Shown: piece by piece, positions 16,317-24,284 of the stretch
Layout of the letters: each line of letters begins with the position of its first letter
Numbering within the stretch: the stretch's first letter is position 1
Assembly: GCA_934395135.1 (NCBI GenBank)
Contig: CAKRRK010000011.1
Span: 1-43,371, forward strand
Source: an uncultured Eubacteriales bacterium
Lineage (GTDB): Bacteria > Bacillota > Clostridia > Oscillospirales > Butyricicoccaceae
Reading direction: 5' to 3'
DNA: 43,371 nucleotides
Translations under genes and position numbers: made by a program
Notes under the pieces: generated by a model
What the model was told of the DNA's origin: nothing
The model's database searches: none
Seen by the model: only the letters and a program-made list of their open reading frames with translations

Positions 16317-17198
16317 ATGAAAATCAGTCCCATCTTCCAAGATAAAAAGCTTGTGTTTTCCCTGGAAATCTTTCCGCCCAAAAAGAACGGCGATATCGCC
16401 TCCATCTACCATACACTGGACGAGCTTGCCTCCATCCATCCTGACTGCATCAGTGTGACCTATGGGGCGGGCGGCACGGCAGTTGGCAATCTCACCACGA
16501 CCATCGCCTCCCGGATAAAGCATGAATACCACCTCGAACCGGTGGCTCATTTGACATGCCTGCACAACAGCAAAGAGCGCATCCGCCAGACTTTAGAGGA
16601 TCTGCGCGCCAACGGCATTGAAAACATCCTGGCGCTGCGGGGCGACCGAAATCCGGATCTCCCGGTGGTAAATGATTTTCGCTATGCCTCCGACCTTGTG
16701 GAATATATTTTCTCCCATTACGATTGTTTCCATGTCGCCGGCGCCTGCTATCCGGAAGCACACCCGGAAAGTCCCGATTTGGAAACCGACATTATGCATC
16801 TGAAACATAAGGTGAACGCCGGTGTTTCCCATCTTATCACCCAGCTCTTTTTTGACAACAAAGACTTTTATCATTTTATGTACCGTCTGAAGGCATCCGG
16901 CATCCAAGTACCGGTAGAGGCGGGCATTATGCCGGTTATCAACAGCAAACAAATCCGCCGTATGGTTTCTATGTGCGGCGCAAGCCTTCCGGCAAAATTT
17001 TCCAAAATGATCAGCCGGTATGAAACCAATGGAGACGCCCTGTTTGACGCCGGCATTGCCTATGCGACAGAGCAAATCATTGACCTTATCGCCAGCGGTG
17101 TGGACGGAATTCATTTGTATACTATGAACAACCCAAAAGTTGCTCTGCGGATTTATGACAACATCAAAAACATTCTGACTTCGGTAAACGGAAAATGA
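16317..17198 (+). CDS. metF: methylenetetrahydrofolate reductase
   Basis: This 293-residue MetF family TIM barrel reduces 5,10-methylene-THF to 5-methyl-THF using bound FAD. Visible blocks are FSLEIFPPKK near residue 15, SVTYGAGG near 48, HLTCLHNSKE near 80, LALRGDRNPD near 105, GACYPEAHPE near 140 and ITQLFFDNKDF near 178. The gene supplies the methyl donor used by metH two genes downstream. Its TGA overlaps the next ATG (ATGA). The start follows AAAGGGTGAAGT. Confidence 0.93.
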   Translation: MKISPIFQDKKLVFSLEIFPPKKNGDIASIYHTLDELASIHPDCISVTYGAGGTAVGNLTTTIASRIKHEYHLEPVAHLTCLHNSKERIRQTLEDLRANGIENILALRGDRNPDLPVVNDFRYASDLVEYIFSHYDCFHVAGACYPEAHPESPDLETDIMHLKHKVNAGVSHLITQLFFDNKDFYHFMYRLKASGIQVPVEAGIMPVINSKQIRRMVSMCGASLPAKFSKMISRYETNGDALFDAGIAYATEQIIDLIASGVDGIHLYTMNNPKVALRIYDNIKNILTSVNGK

Positions 17199-17881
17199 CG
17201 GATCTCCCCATTAATTTCCAGGAGGTTCTCCGGTATATGGGTGCGGCAAATGCTCCGGAATTCCTGCAGACCGCACAGAAAGCCGCAGAGGATTTGCGGC
17301 AGGCCCTGTCCCCCAAATATCTGTATCTGAAGTTTCCTCTGGTCTTTGACCAGACGGTTCCTATTGTGGGGAATACAGGGCTCTCTCTTCCGGGAAACGA
17401 TATCCGGCTCCATCTGGCCGGCTGTCACAGCTGCTATCTCCTCGCAGGAACTCTTGGAGCAGGCGCGGACCGAAAACTCCGGCTTTCCTCGCATCACAGC
17501 ATGCTGTATTCGCTGGCGCTGGACGCCTGCGCCACGGAATTCATCGAATCACTTTTGAACCGTGCGGAAGACGCGATCTGCCGAGCAGAGGAACAAAGCG
17601 GCCGCTATATTACCTCCCGGTATTCTCCAGGCTACGGCGATCTGCCCATCACACTGCAGCGCCAATTTCTTGCGCTGTGCGACGCCCCCCGAAAAATCGG
17701 CCTGTCTGCGACAGAGGCCAATATCCTGACACCCAAAAAATCTGTCACTGCCATCATCGGCGTTTCCGACGGGCCGGTTTCCGGCCGGCAGCGGGGCTGC
17801 CAAAGCTGCCGTATGATGGAACACTGTACCTTCAGAAAGGCTGGAACTACCTGTGCAAATCAAAGACTTTATTCAAACTAA
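17195..17881 (+). CDS. stand-alone methionine synthase reactivation-domain protein
   Basis: This 228-residue protein matches the activation (AdoMet-binding) domain normally fused at the C terminus of MetH. The key block is RYSPGYGDLPI near residue 148, followed by IGLSATEANILTPKKSVTAI. A CQSCRMMEHC cysteine cluster ends the protein. The domain remethylates cobalamin with AdoMet and an electron donor when the cofactor becomes oxidised. The gene sits between metF (4-bp overlap) and a metH that lacks this domain (29-bp overlap), so the two products should act as one split enzyme. Confidence 0.88.
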   Translation: MTDLPINFQEVLRYMGAANAPEFLQTAQKAAEDLRQALSPKYLYLKFPLVFDQTVPIVGNTGLSLPGNDIRLHLAGCHSCYLLAGTLGAGADRKLRLSSHHSMLYSLALDACATEFIESLLNRAEDAICRAEEQSGRYITSRYSPGYGDLPITLQRQFLALCDAPRKIGLSATEANILTPKKSVTAIIGVSDGPVSGRQRGCQSCRMMEHCTFRKAGTTCANQRLYSN

Positions 17882-20204
17882 CCATTTGTTTCTGGACGGC
17901 GCTATGGGTACCATGCTGCAGCAGGCAGGCCTGCCGCTGGGGCAAATGCCGGAAACGCTGAACCTTTCCAACCCGCAAAAGATCCTTGCCGTCCACCAGG
18001 CGTTTGTCGCCGCCGGCTCGGACCTTGTGCTCACCTGTACCTTCGGCGCAAATCGCAAAAAACTCGCCGGAACCGGCTGTAGCGTCGCGGAGGTCGTAAC
18101 CGCCGCTGTCCGCAATGCCAAAGCCTCCGGCGCGCCGTTCATCGGCCTGGACGTCGGCCCCATCGGCGAGCTGCTTCAACCCACCGGCTCCCTCTCTTTT
18201 GACGAAGCCTATGATATTTTCGCCGAGATGATCGATGCCTGTGAGGAACAGGTGGATGTCATCTACATCGAAACTATGACGGATTTGCTGGAATGCAAAG
18301 CAGCACTGTTGGCCGCCAAGGAACACAGCAGCCTGCCGGTCTTCTGCACGATGAGTTTTGAAGAAAACCATCGAACCTTTCTTGGGGTGCCGCCGGAAGC
18401 CGCTGCGCTGACTCTGGAGGGACTGGGCGCCGACGCCATCGGCATTAACTGCTCCCTGGGACCGGTGCAAATTTTTCCCATTGCACAAAAAATGGCCGCT
18501 TATGCTTCCATTCCTCTGATTATCAAACCCAATGCCGGCCTGCCCCGCGTAGAACATGGGGTTTTTTGCTATGATATCACGCCGGAGGAATTCGCGCAAA
18601 GCCTCCGTTCTTATGCCGACATCGGCTTTACCATATTCGGCGGATGCTGCGGCACCACGCCGGACTATATCCGCCGGACAAAAACGGCGCTTGCAAATGT
18701 TTCGTTTGCACCAAACCCTCCCAAAAACCGCGCCGCCGTCTGTTCCTCGGTTTCCGTTATCGATGCCGACCAGGTGCGGGTGATCGGCGAGCGCATTAAC
18801 CCCACCGGAAAAAAACGCTTCCGGGAAGCGCTGCGGCAGCATGATATGGATTACATCATCCAACAGGCAACCAGTCAGATTGACGCCGGTGCAGACATCC
18901 TGGATGTAAACGTAGGCACGCCGGAAATTGACGAAAAGGCTATGATGCTGGATGTACTCAACGAATTGCAGGGCGTTGTGGATTGTCCCCTGCAAATTGA
19001 CTCCTCCGATCCTGCCGTGGTGGAAAGCGCCCTGCGGGTTTACAGCGGCGTCCCCATTGTAAACTCCGTAAACGGAGAGGAAAAAAGCCTGGTTTCTATT
19101 TTGCCGCTGGTAAAAAAATACGGTGCTTTGGTCGTCGGCCTTACCTTGGACGAAAACGGCATCCCGGATACCGCCGAGGGCCGGTTTGCCATTGCGGAAA
19201 AAATCGTAAAACGGGCAGCGGAATACGGCATTCCTTCCAATCACATTTTAATCGACTGCTTGACTCTTACCGTTTCCGCGGAACCCACCGGCGCGGTGGA
19301 AACCCTGAAAGCTCTGAAGATGGTAAAGGAAAAATTGGGTGTAAAATCCGTTTTGGGCGTTTCCAATATTTCCTTTGGTCTGCCCGGGCGGGAGCATATC
19401 AATGCGCAGTTTCTCTCCCTTGCTTTGGCGGCCGGCCTGGATTTCCCAATCATAAATCCCAATGCCTCTGCTATGATGGACGCAGTATATACCCATAACC
19501 TTCTGTTTTGCCAGGATCCTGGCGGAGAACGTTATATCGCCCGTTTCGCCGGCGATATCCCCGCAGCCGGCGCGCCGGCTGCGGCAGACAGCCTTACCAT
19601 TGGCGACGCAGTGCTCAAAGGTCTGGCCGGCGAATGCGGCAGCCTGACCAAAGCGCTGCTGGAAACCGTAGCGCCGCTTTCTATCATTTCCGAATATCTC
19701 ATCCCCGCTCTGGACGTGGTAGGCGACCGGTATGAAGCGGGCAAGCTTTTTCTCCCGCAGCTAATCCGGGCAGCCGAAGCCGCAAAAGCTGGTTTTGCCG
19801 TCATTCGGGATGCGCTCCCGCCAGATCAGAACACAGGACAAACGCACAGCATCATTTTGGCTACGGTGAAAGGGGACATTCATGACATTGGCAAAAACAT
19901 TGTAAAGGTCGTGATGGAAAATTATGGCTATCATATCATTGATCTTGGCCGGGATGTGCCGCCGGAAACCATTGCGGATGCTGCTATACAGCGTCGCTGC
20001 GCCATGGTGGGTCTGAGCGCTCTGATGACTACAACGCTCAAAAGCATGGAAGACACCATTTCGCTTCTCAAAGCACGAGGCTACCCCGGCAAAATTTTCG
20101 TCGGCGGCGCAGTGGTAACAGAAGAGTATGCCCTCTCGATCGGCGCGGATTTTTACGCAAAGGATGCCAAGGCTTCTGTGGATATTGCCAAGCAAGTGCT
20201 GTAA
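17853..20204 (+). CDS. metH: cobalamin-dependent methionine synthase lacking the activation domain
   Basis: This 783-residue protein has four modules. They are a homocysteine-binding barrel (1-290, zinc ligands in GINCSLGP and GGCCGTTP), a pterin-binding barrel (about 305-560, GERINPTGKKRF and DVNVGTPEID), a helical cobalamin cap (585-665) and a B12 Rossmann domain (665-783). In the last, GDIHDIGK near residue 675 supplies the cobalt-binding histidine. Full-length MetH has about 1200 residues; the missing activation domain is encoded just upstream. The start is a GTG at 17853 inside the end of that gene, with AGAAAGG upstream. The protein transfers methyl from methyl-THF to homocysteine. A strong terminator follows. 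Confidence 0.95.
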   Translation: MQIKDFIQTNHLFLDGAMGTMLQQAGLPLGQMPETLNLSNPQKILAVHQAFVAAGSDLVLTCTFGANRKKLAGTGCSVAEVVTAAVRNAKASGAPFIGLDVGPIGELLQPTGSLSFDEAYDIFAEMIDACEEQVDVIYIETMTDLLECKAALLAAKEHSSLPVFCTMSFEENHRTFLGVPPEAAALTLEGLGADAIGINCSLGPVQIFPIAQKMAAYASIPLIIKPNAGLPRVEHGVFCYDITPEEFAQSLRSYADIGFTIFGGCCGTTPDYIRRTKTALANVSFAPNPPKNRAAVCSSVSVIDADQVRVIGERINPTGKKRFREALRQHDMDYIIQQATSQIDAGADILDVNVGTPEIDEKAMMLDVLNELQGVVDCPLQIDSSDPAVVESALRVYSGVPIVNSVNGEEKSLVSILPLVKKYGALVVGLTLDENGIPDTAEGRFAIAEKIVKRAAEYGIPSNHILIDCLTLTVSAEPTGAVETLKALKMVKEKLGVKSVLGVSNISFGLPGREHINAQFLSLALAAGLDFPIINPNASAMMDAVYTHNLLFCQDPGGERYIARFAGDIPAAGAPAAADSLTIGDAVLKGLAGECGSLTKALLETVAPLSIISEYLIPALDVVGDRYEAGKLFLPQLIRAAEAAKAGFAVIRDALPPDQNTGQTHSIILATVKGDIHDIGKNIVKVVMENYGYHIIDLGRDVPPETIADAAIQRRCAMVGLSALMTTTLKSMEDTISLLKARGYPGKIFVGGAVVTEEYALSIGADFYAKDAKASVDIAKQVL

Positions 20205-20225
20205 CGGCCCCTTTTATATTGCATG

Positions 20226-20260
20226 CTGTACAGATATTTTGAATATCTGTACAGTTTTTT
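20226..20260 (+). terminator. intrinsic terminator of the met operon
   Basis: A perfect 13-bp stem (20226-20238 with 20242-20254), a 3-base loop and six Ts, 22 bp after the metH stop. Confidence 0.9.
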
Positions 20261-20290
20261 GTGCATTATATATATTTATATAATTTTAAT

Positions 20291-20319
20291 TTGACAAATG
20301 CAAACTTTCGGTGTATTAT
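20291..20319 (+). promoter_or_regulatory. promoter of the 3D-domain protein gene
   Basis: TTGACA (20291-20296) and TATTAT (20314-20319) are separated by 17 bp. The leader is about 90 bases and A-rich. Confidence 0.7.
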
Positions 20320-20416
20320 TTGATTACAAAATGGTAACAATAAAAATACAAAAAGATTACAAGAAAAAGACAGCTCTGTTACTTTTTGTGTTTCATTCGC
20401 ATTGGAGGTACGCATT

Positions 20417-21094
20417 ATGTGGAAAAGAGTTCAAAAAGCTCTGAAAGCCGCGGCGTTGTTTCTTGCCTTTGCCCTTGCGCTCAACTGCAGCGCATTTGCA
20501 GCGGAAGCAGACAACGTGTATGCGGTCAATAAAGAAACTGCGGCAAACAACCAGGCCTTTGTGGCCGATATTTTTTCTCCCATAAAATCCGTTTTAGCGG
20601 AGGACAGCAAGCCGGCAAACGAGGAAAAAATTGAAGAAATTGACCCGGAACATCTTTTGGCGGAGCAGCTTGCAAAACAAGAGGCGGCTGCGAAGGCAGC
20701 GGCAGAAAAGAAAGCAGCGGAAAAAGCCTATTCTCCCACCTATGCCAGCAAAGTCACCTATTCTTCTGCAAAAACCGCCTCTGCTTCTTTGAAAAGCTCT
20801 TACACCAGCTTCGGCACATGCAAAATTACATTTTACTGTTCCTGTGCCAAATGCTGCGGCCATTCCCATGGCATAACCGCATCGGGCAAAAAAGCGACGG
20901 AAGGCCGTACCATTGCTGTAGACACGTCCAAAATTCCTCTGGGCAGCAAAGTCTATATTGAGGGCTTCGGTGATTTTATTGCGGAAGACCGGGGCGGCGC
21001 CATCAAAAACAATAAAATTGACATTTATTTAAATAGTCACTCCCAGTGTCTGAAGATGGGCGTAAAATATGCCAACGTGTATGTAAAAATTTAA
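20417..21094 (+). CDS. secreted 3D-domain cell-wall protein
   Basis: A 225-residue exported protein. Residues 1-28 are a signal peptide ending in SAFA. Residues 75-105 form an Ala/Lys/Glu-rich helix or linker. The C-terminal 100 residues are a 3D domain (as in YocH and RpfB-like muralytic proteins), recognised by ITASGKKATEGRTIAVD, KIPLGSKVYIEG, and the three aspartates in AVD, EDRGG and KIDIY. The domain resembles the MltA lytic transglycosylase core. A CSCAKCCGHSHG cysteine-histidine patch just before it is common in clostridial members. The start is ATG 20417, 8 bases after GGAGG; an upstream TTG at 20402 is rejected. Confidence 0.9.
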   Translation: MWKRVQKALKAAALFLAFALALNCSAFAAEADNVYAVNKETAANNQAFVADIFSPIKSVLAEDSKPANEEKIEEIDPEHLLAEQLAKQEAAAKAAAEKKAAEKAYSPTYASKVTYSSAKTASASLKSSYTSFGTCKITFYCSCAKCCGHSHGITASGKKATEGRTIAVDTSKIPLGSKVYIEGFGDFIAEDRGGAIKNNKIDIYLNSHSQCLKMGVKYANVYVKI

Positions 21095-21127
21095 TGTGCC
21101 AAAGCATCATAGCATAGCACTTTCCAG

Positions 21128-21164
21128 GAACCCCCAGCGAAGAGACATTCTTCGCTGGGGGTTC
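21128..21164 (+). terminator. stable hairpin after the 3D gene
   Basis: A perfect 16-bp stem (21128-21143 with 21149-21164) with a 5-base loop lies 34 bp after the stop. Its T tail is poor, so it may serve mainly as a stabilising or weakly terminating hairpin. Confidence 0.7.
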
Positions 21165-21366
21165 TGTCGCGGTCAGGAAACTTTGGAACCACGCTTCCTC
21201 CATCCGTAGCCTGCTCTCTTATATTTATTACAATGCGGCCACGAAAAAACGACAGAAATTTTGGCGGCGGGCCGCAATTTTAAAACAGCTTCCCACAACA
21301 CCGCCTCGGTTCCTTTGCAGACCGCTTTTCCGGCAGGGCCATTCCGTCCATAGACTGCAAGCCTTC

Positions 21367-21395
21367 TTGCCTTTTTGCAAAAAGTGTTGTATAAT
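21367..21395 (+). promoter_or_regulatory. promoter of niaR
   Basis: TTGCCT (21367-21372) and a perfect TATAAT (21390-21395) are separated by 17 bp, about 30 bases before the ATG. Confidence 0.6.
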
Positions 21396-21427
21396 GCGGG
21401 TGATAAAATCAAAGGAGGGCATGGGAT

Positions 21428-21949
21428 ATGACGGCGAACGAACGGCGGCAAAAAATCACAGCCTATTTAAAGGGCAGTATTTCTCCAGTCACCGCAACGG
21501 CTCTTGCGGCAAAGTTTTCCGTCAGCCGACAGATTATTGTCGGTGACATCGCGATTTTGCGGGCTTCCGGCGTGGACATTTCCGCAACGCCCCGGGGTTA
21601 CACCATGGAGGCCGTTGCAGCCGCCGGAATCTATTGCGAAAAAACCATTGCCTGCCGGCATGACTTTCAAGGTTTAAAAACGGAGCTATATACCATCGTG
21701 GACAACGGCGCACAGGCGATTAACGTCACCGTGGAACATTCTGTCTATGGTCAGATTTCCGCCCCGCTACACCTTTTTTCCCGCTTTGATGTGGATCAGT
21801 TCCTTGCAAAACTGGAGCATTCCAGTGCCAAGCCCCTTTGTGATCTGACGGACGGAATTCATCTGCATAAAATCCGCTGCCCAGATGCCGAGGCCGCTGA
21901 CCGTATTCTGCAGCAGCTGACAGACGCCGGTATTTTAGTTTCTCAGTAA
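21428..21949 (+). CDS. niaR: niacin-responsive transcriptional repressor NiaR
   Basis: This 173-residue protein has an N-terminal HTH_11 winged helix (residues 5-58) and a C-terminal 3H domain (about 72-170). The metal and ligand set of the 3H domain appears complete: His78, Glu86, His145 and His147, with a further His104 in VEHSVYG. NiaR represses NAD-synthesis or niacin-transport genes when nicotinic acid is bound. No nad or niacin-transporter gene lies in the window, so its targets are elsewhere. The ATG follows AAAGGAGG by 9 bases. Two terminators follow in tandem. Confidence 0.92.
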   Translation: MTANERRQKITAYLKGSISPVTATALAAKFSVSRQIIVGDIAILRASGVDISATPRGYTMEAVAAAGIYCEKTIACRHDFQGLKTELYTIVDNGAQAINVTVEHSVYGQISAPLHLFSRFDVDQFLAKLEHSSAKPLCDLTDGIHLHKIRCPDAEAADRILQQLTDAGILVSQ

Positions 21950-21963
21950 TGATGCATCTTTTT

Positions 21964-21995
21964 AAAACGCACCCATTGATCCGGTGCGTTTTTAT
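21964..21995 (+). terminator. intrinsic terminator of niaR
   Basis: A 10-bp stem (21964-21973 with 21983-21992) with a 9-base loop and a T run begins 14 bp after the stop. Confidence 0.85.
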
Positions 21996-22059
21996 TGTTT
22001 TTCCTTTCTTTTTCTTGCCTTTGATAAAATCATTCCATCTTGAAAATGCAAATAATAAC

Positions 22060-22107
22060 AAAAGCACACATTTTAAGGAATTCTCTCCTAAAAATGTGTG
22101 CTTTTTT
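22060..22107. terminator. second strong terminator-like hairpin
   Basis: A perfect 15-bp stem (22060-22074 with 22091-22105) is flanked by an A run on the left and a T run on the right. It is the second terminator after niaR on the plus strand. It can also end leftward transcription that escapes the tRNA terminator. Confidence 0.75.
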
Positions 22108-22169
22108 GTCCTTTGTTGCCAAAAAAGATGCAGGCGGTCCGGTCCGCATCCAAACCCAAACCGGAGCCC

Positions 22170-22190
22170 AGCGCAGCGGGTCCTGTTTGG
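22170..22190 (+). repeat. third copy of the GCGCAGCG-GTCCTG repeat
   Basis: This 21-base stretch matches 34069-34089 at 19 of 21 positions (GCAGCGGGTCCTGT here, GCAGCGAGTCCTGC there). It lies next to the tRNA operon terminator, about 12 kb from the other copies. Its nature is unknown. Confidence 0.55.
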
Positions 22191-22234
22191 AGAGGAGGAG
22201 CAGCAGAATGAGCGCGCTCTGACTTATAAAATAA

Positions 22235-22266
22235 GTCGGAGCAAGCGATATGTCGCTTACTCCGAC
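22235..22266 (-). terminator. terminator of the tRNA operon
   Basis: A 14-bp stem (22235-22248 with 22253-22266) with one wobble pair begins 2 bases after the tRNA-Val CCA end. On the minus strand it is followed by TTATTTTAT. Confidence 0.8.
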
Positions 22267-22267
22267 G

Positions 22268-22343
22268 TGGTGGAAGTTACAGGGCTCGAACCTGTGACCC
22301 TCTGCTTGTAAGGCAGATGCTCTCCCAGCTGAGCTAAACTTCC
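22268..22343 (-). tRNA. tRNA-Val (anticodon TAC)
   Basis: A 76-base cloverleaf. The acceptor arms GGAAGTT and AACTTCC pair, the anticodon loop CTTACAA gives TAC, and the T loop is TTCGAGC. The 3' CCA is encoded. It is the last of three tRNAs read leftwards. Confidence 0.96.
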
Positions 22344-22345
22344 AT

Positions 22346-22420
22346 TGGTGACCCGTGGGGGAATCGAACCCCCGTTACCGCCGTGAAAGGGCGGTGTCTT
22401 AACCGCTTGACCAACGGGCC
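22346..22420 (-). tRNA. tRNA-Glu (anticodon TTC)
   Basis: A 75-base cloverleaf. The acceptor GGCCCGT pairs with ACGGGTC (one wobble), the anticodon loop CTTTCAC gives TTC, and the T loop is TTCGATT. CCA is encoded. It lies 2 bases from tRNA-Val and 5 from tRNA-Met. Confidence 0.96.
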
Positions 22421-22425
22421 ATATA

Positions 22426-22502
22426 TGGTAGCGGTAACTGGACTTGAACCAGTGACCTTCCGGGTATGAACCGGACGCTCTAGCCAACTAAGCTATACCG
22501 CC
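22426..22502 (-). tRNA. tRNA-Met (anticodon CAT, elongator type)
   Basis: A 77-base cloverleaf with encoded CCA. The anticodon loop TTCATAC gives CAT. The acceptor begins GGCGGTA and ends TACCGCT, so position 1-72 is a G-U pair and not the C-A mismatch of initiators. The D-stem and anticodon stem also lack initiator features, so it is called elongator Met. An Ile tRNA with modified C34 is less likely, given its resemblance to Bacillus elongator Met. Confidence 0.93.
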
Positions 22503-22536
22503 ATTTGATTGCTTTCTTTGTCAAAAGGCAAGTTTT

Positions 22537-22565
22537 ATTATACATGAGCCGCCAAGGTTTGTCAA
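22537..22565 (-). promoter_or_regulatory. consensus promoter of the Met-Glu-Val tRNA operon
   Basis: On the minus strand TTGACA (22560-22565) and TATAAT (22537-22542) are separated by 17 bp. It lies about 35 bases upstream of tRNA-Met. Confidence 0.85.
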
Positions 22566-22638
22566 CCTATTTTTTCATAATTTTCAAGGGAAATTTCCGC
22601 AGGCAGGCGGTGGTTCCTGCCTGCAAAACTCCCGCACG

Positions 22639-23451
22639 CTACATCAGTTTGACGGTATAATATACCGCCGATACAAACAAATAGGCAAACACCACAAATT
22701 TCAGGTAATAGGTTGCCGTAGGCCCCAGGAGTACGGCGGCCAGAAGAATGGCCAGCATAATGACAACCGTCAATATCAGCATCCGAAAGCCATTTTTCGT
22801 TAAAAACAGTTCCACTTCGTTTTTGCCCAGCTTCAAAACGCCTTGCCTGTTTCTTGCACGGCTGCAGGCAATCAGATTAAGAATGGTCCATACCGCATAC
22901 AGCCCCAACGCTATGTATACAAAATATGCCTTGTCCGTATTGGCCTGGGCCTTTCCGATAATCCACAGCATGGCAACCGCCGCGCCAAGGTCAATCGTTA
23001 CCAAGAAAAACTCTCTTTGATATACATTATAAACCAGGTAATACACCGCGAGGACCGGCAACACTACATACAGCACTTTGATGACGGACACATAATATAT
23101 GCAAATGAGCAGGCAGCATACCGCTACTATTGCGGATACGATGATGATATTCTTGCCGGAAAACACCTTGAATTTATACAATTCCGTATTTTGCAGGCGC
23201 TTTTCCTTAAAAAGCCGCACGAATCCAAAAATCACGCCAAACACACCGGCGGCGCCTAAAATCATCACGGTATAGTATCCCTGCATTACGGTGCTTCCTG
23301 TAACAAGAAGCCGATAAAGCAGCACCAGCACCAAAATTCCGCATACTGCCGCAGTAAAAACCAGCAGTACTTTGTTTGTAATATAGTCCTGCTCCTTTTG
23401 CGACAAGGGATTTTTGGTTTTGCTGTTTATATCTTTCACCTTTTTCGGCAA
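22639..23451 (-). CDS. uncharacterised eight-helix membrane protein
   Basis: This 270-residue protein starts with a basic, charged tail (about 27 residues, rich in Lys) and then has eight clear hydrophobic segments up to the C terminus. I do not recognise a family. It follows rsmE by 18 bp and probably belongs to the prmA-rsmE transcript. The start is a TTG at 23451, about 9 bases after GGAGGAG; the nearby frame that opens with GTG is a different reading frame and does not give the membrane protein. A short GC hairpin (22599-22624) follows but lacks a T run. Confidence 0.75.
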   Translation of the reverse strand: MPKKVKDINSKTKNPLSQKEQDYITNKVLLVFTAAVCGILVLVLLYRLLVTGSTVMQGYYTVMILGAAGVFGVIFGFVRLFKEKRLQNTELYKFKVFSGKNIIIVSAIVAVCCLLICIYYVSVIKVLYVVLPVLAVYYLVYNVYQREFFLVTIDLGAAVAMLWIIGKAQANTDKAYFVYIALGLYAVWTILNLIACSRARNRQGVLKLGKNEVELFLTKNGFRMLILTVVIMLAILLAAVLLGPTATYYLKFVVFAYLFVSAVYYTVKLM

Positions 23452-23469
23452 CGCTGATCACTCCTCCAA

Positions 23470-24201
23470 CTAAAAATTTCCGCTGTGAAACATCACCGCG
23501 GCAATGGCCGCCAGCGGTGCGGTTTCACACCGCAAAATCCGGGACCCCAGAGAAACGCTTTTCATGCCGGCCTGCACCGCAAGCTGGTATTCCTCCGCGT
23601 CAAATCCTCCTTCCGGTCCAACCAGAACAGAAACGCTTTGAAATGCTTTTTGCAAAAGGACGTCCCGCAGCCGGGTTTCCTGTTCTCCTTCGTAGAAAAA
23701 CAGCGGCATTGCATCGCGCGCAGCCCGGCACACCGCGTCAGCAAAGCACAGCGGCTCCTCTACCGGAGGAATTCTTCCCCTGCCGCACTGTTTTGCCGCT
23801 TCTTCGGCGATTTTCTGCCAGCGCGCAAGCTTTTTGGCCAGCGCTTTCCCCTCCGGCCGGGAAACACACCGTCTGGTCCAGACCGGCACCACTGCGCCGG
23901 CACCGAGTTCTGTCGCTTTCTGCACCACAAGATCCATCTTGTCCCCTTTGGGAACCGCCATAAACAGGGTAAGGAAAATATCCGGCTCCCCGGCTGATTT
24001 TTCTGTGTGTTTAAGCTGTGCCGTCACGGTTTCGGCGATACCGGTAAGTTCGCAGATATAGTCTGTCCCCTTGCCGTCGCAGAGGATAATTTCATCTCCC
24101 ACGGTCATTCGCAGAGACTTAACCGCATGGGCCGCCTCTTCTTTTGGGAGGGTGTAAACACCGTTGCCATGCTCCAGGCCATCTATAAAAAACTTTGGCA
24201 T
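23470..24201 (-). CDS. rsmE: 16S rRNA (uracil-1498 N3) methyltransferase
   Basis: This 243-residue SPOUT-class methyltransferase has an N-terminal PUA-like domain (1-70) and a C-terminal trefoil knot. The AdoMet-binding knot motifs are VGPEGGFDAEE (near residue 193) and LGSRILRCETAPL (near residue 218). It methylates U1498 of 16S rRNA in assembled 30S subunits. The ATG at 24201 follows GAGGATG. It lies between prmA, also a ribosome-modifying enzyme, and a membrane protein gene. Confidence 0.94.
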   Translation of the reverse strand: MPKFFIDGLEHGNGVYTLPKEEAAHAVKSLRMTVGDEIILCDGKGTDYICELTGIAETVTAQLKHTEKSAGEPDIFLTLFMAVPKGDKMDLVVQKATELGAGAVVPVWTRRCVSRPEGKALAKKLARWQKIAEEAAKQCGRGRIPPVEEPLCFADAVCRAARDAMPLFFYEGEQETRLRDVLLQKAFQSVSVLVGPEGGFDAEEYQLAVQAGMKSVSLGSRILRCETAPLAAIAAVMFHSGNF

Positions 24202-24284
24202 AAAAACATCCTCAAACTCCCATTATTTTATCAAAAATTCTGCTGCTTGTCTATATCTTTTTTCCTGCAATCCCAAGCCATACA

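Larger units (their letters stand above)
21095..21427. other. intergenic region between 3D gene and niaR
   Basis: This 333-bp stretch contains the terminator at 21128-21164 and the niaR promoter at 21367-21395. Between them (21170-21360) I see no supported ORF or clear structure. Confidence 0.6.
21950..22267. other. intergenic region with three hairpins between niaR and the tRNA genes
   Basis: This 318-bp stretch holds two terminators after niaR (21964, 22060), a repeat copy (22170-22190) and the tRNA-operon terminator (22235-22266). An ORF crossing it into the tRNAs is not credible. A GAGCGCGCTC palindrome lies at 22211-22220. Confidence 0.6.

Noticed and set aside
17847..19244. A 465-codon open frame opposite metH
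   Set aside because: It is the complement of a clear metH sequence, lacks a ribosome site and matches no family.
21949..22311. A 120-codon plus-strand ORF after niaR
   Set aside because: It runs through two terminators and into the antisense of tRNA-Val, a common false call.
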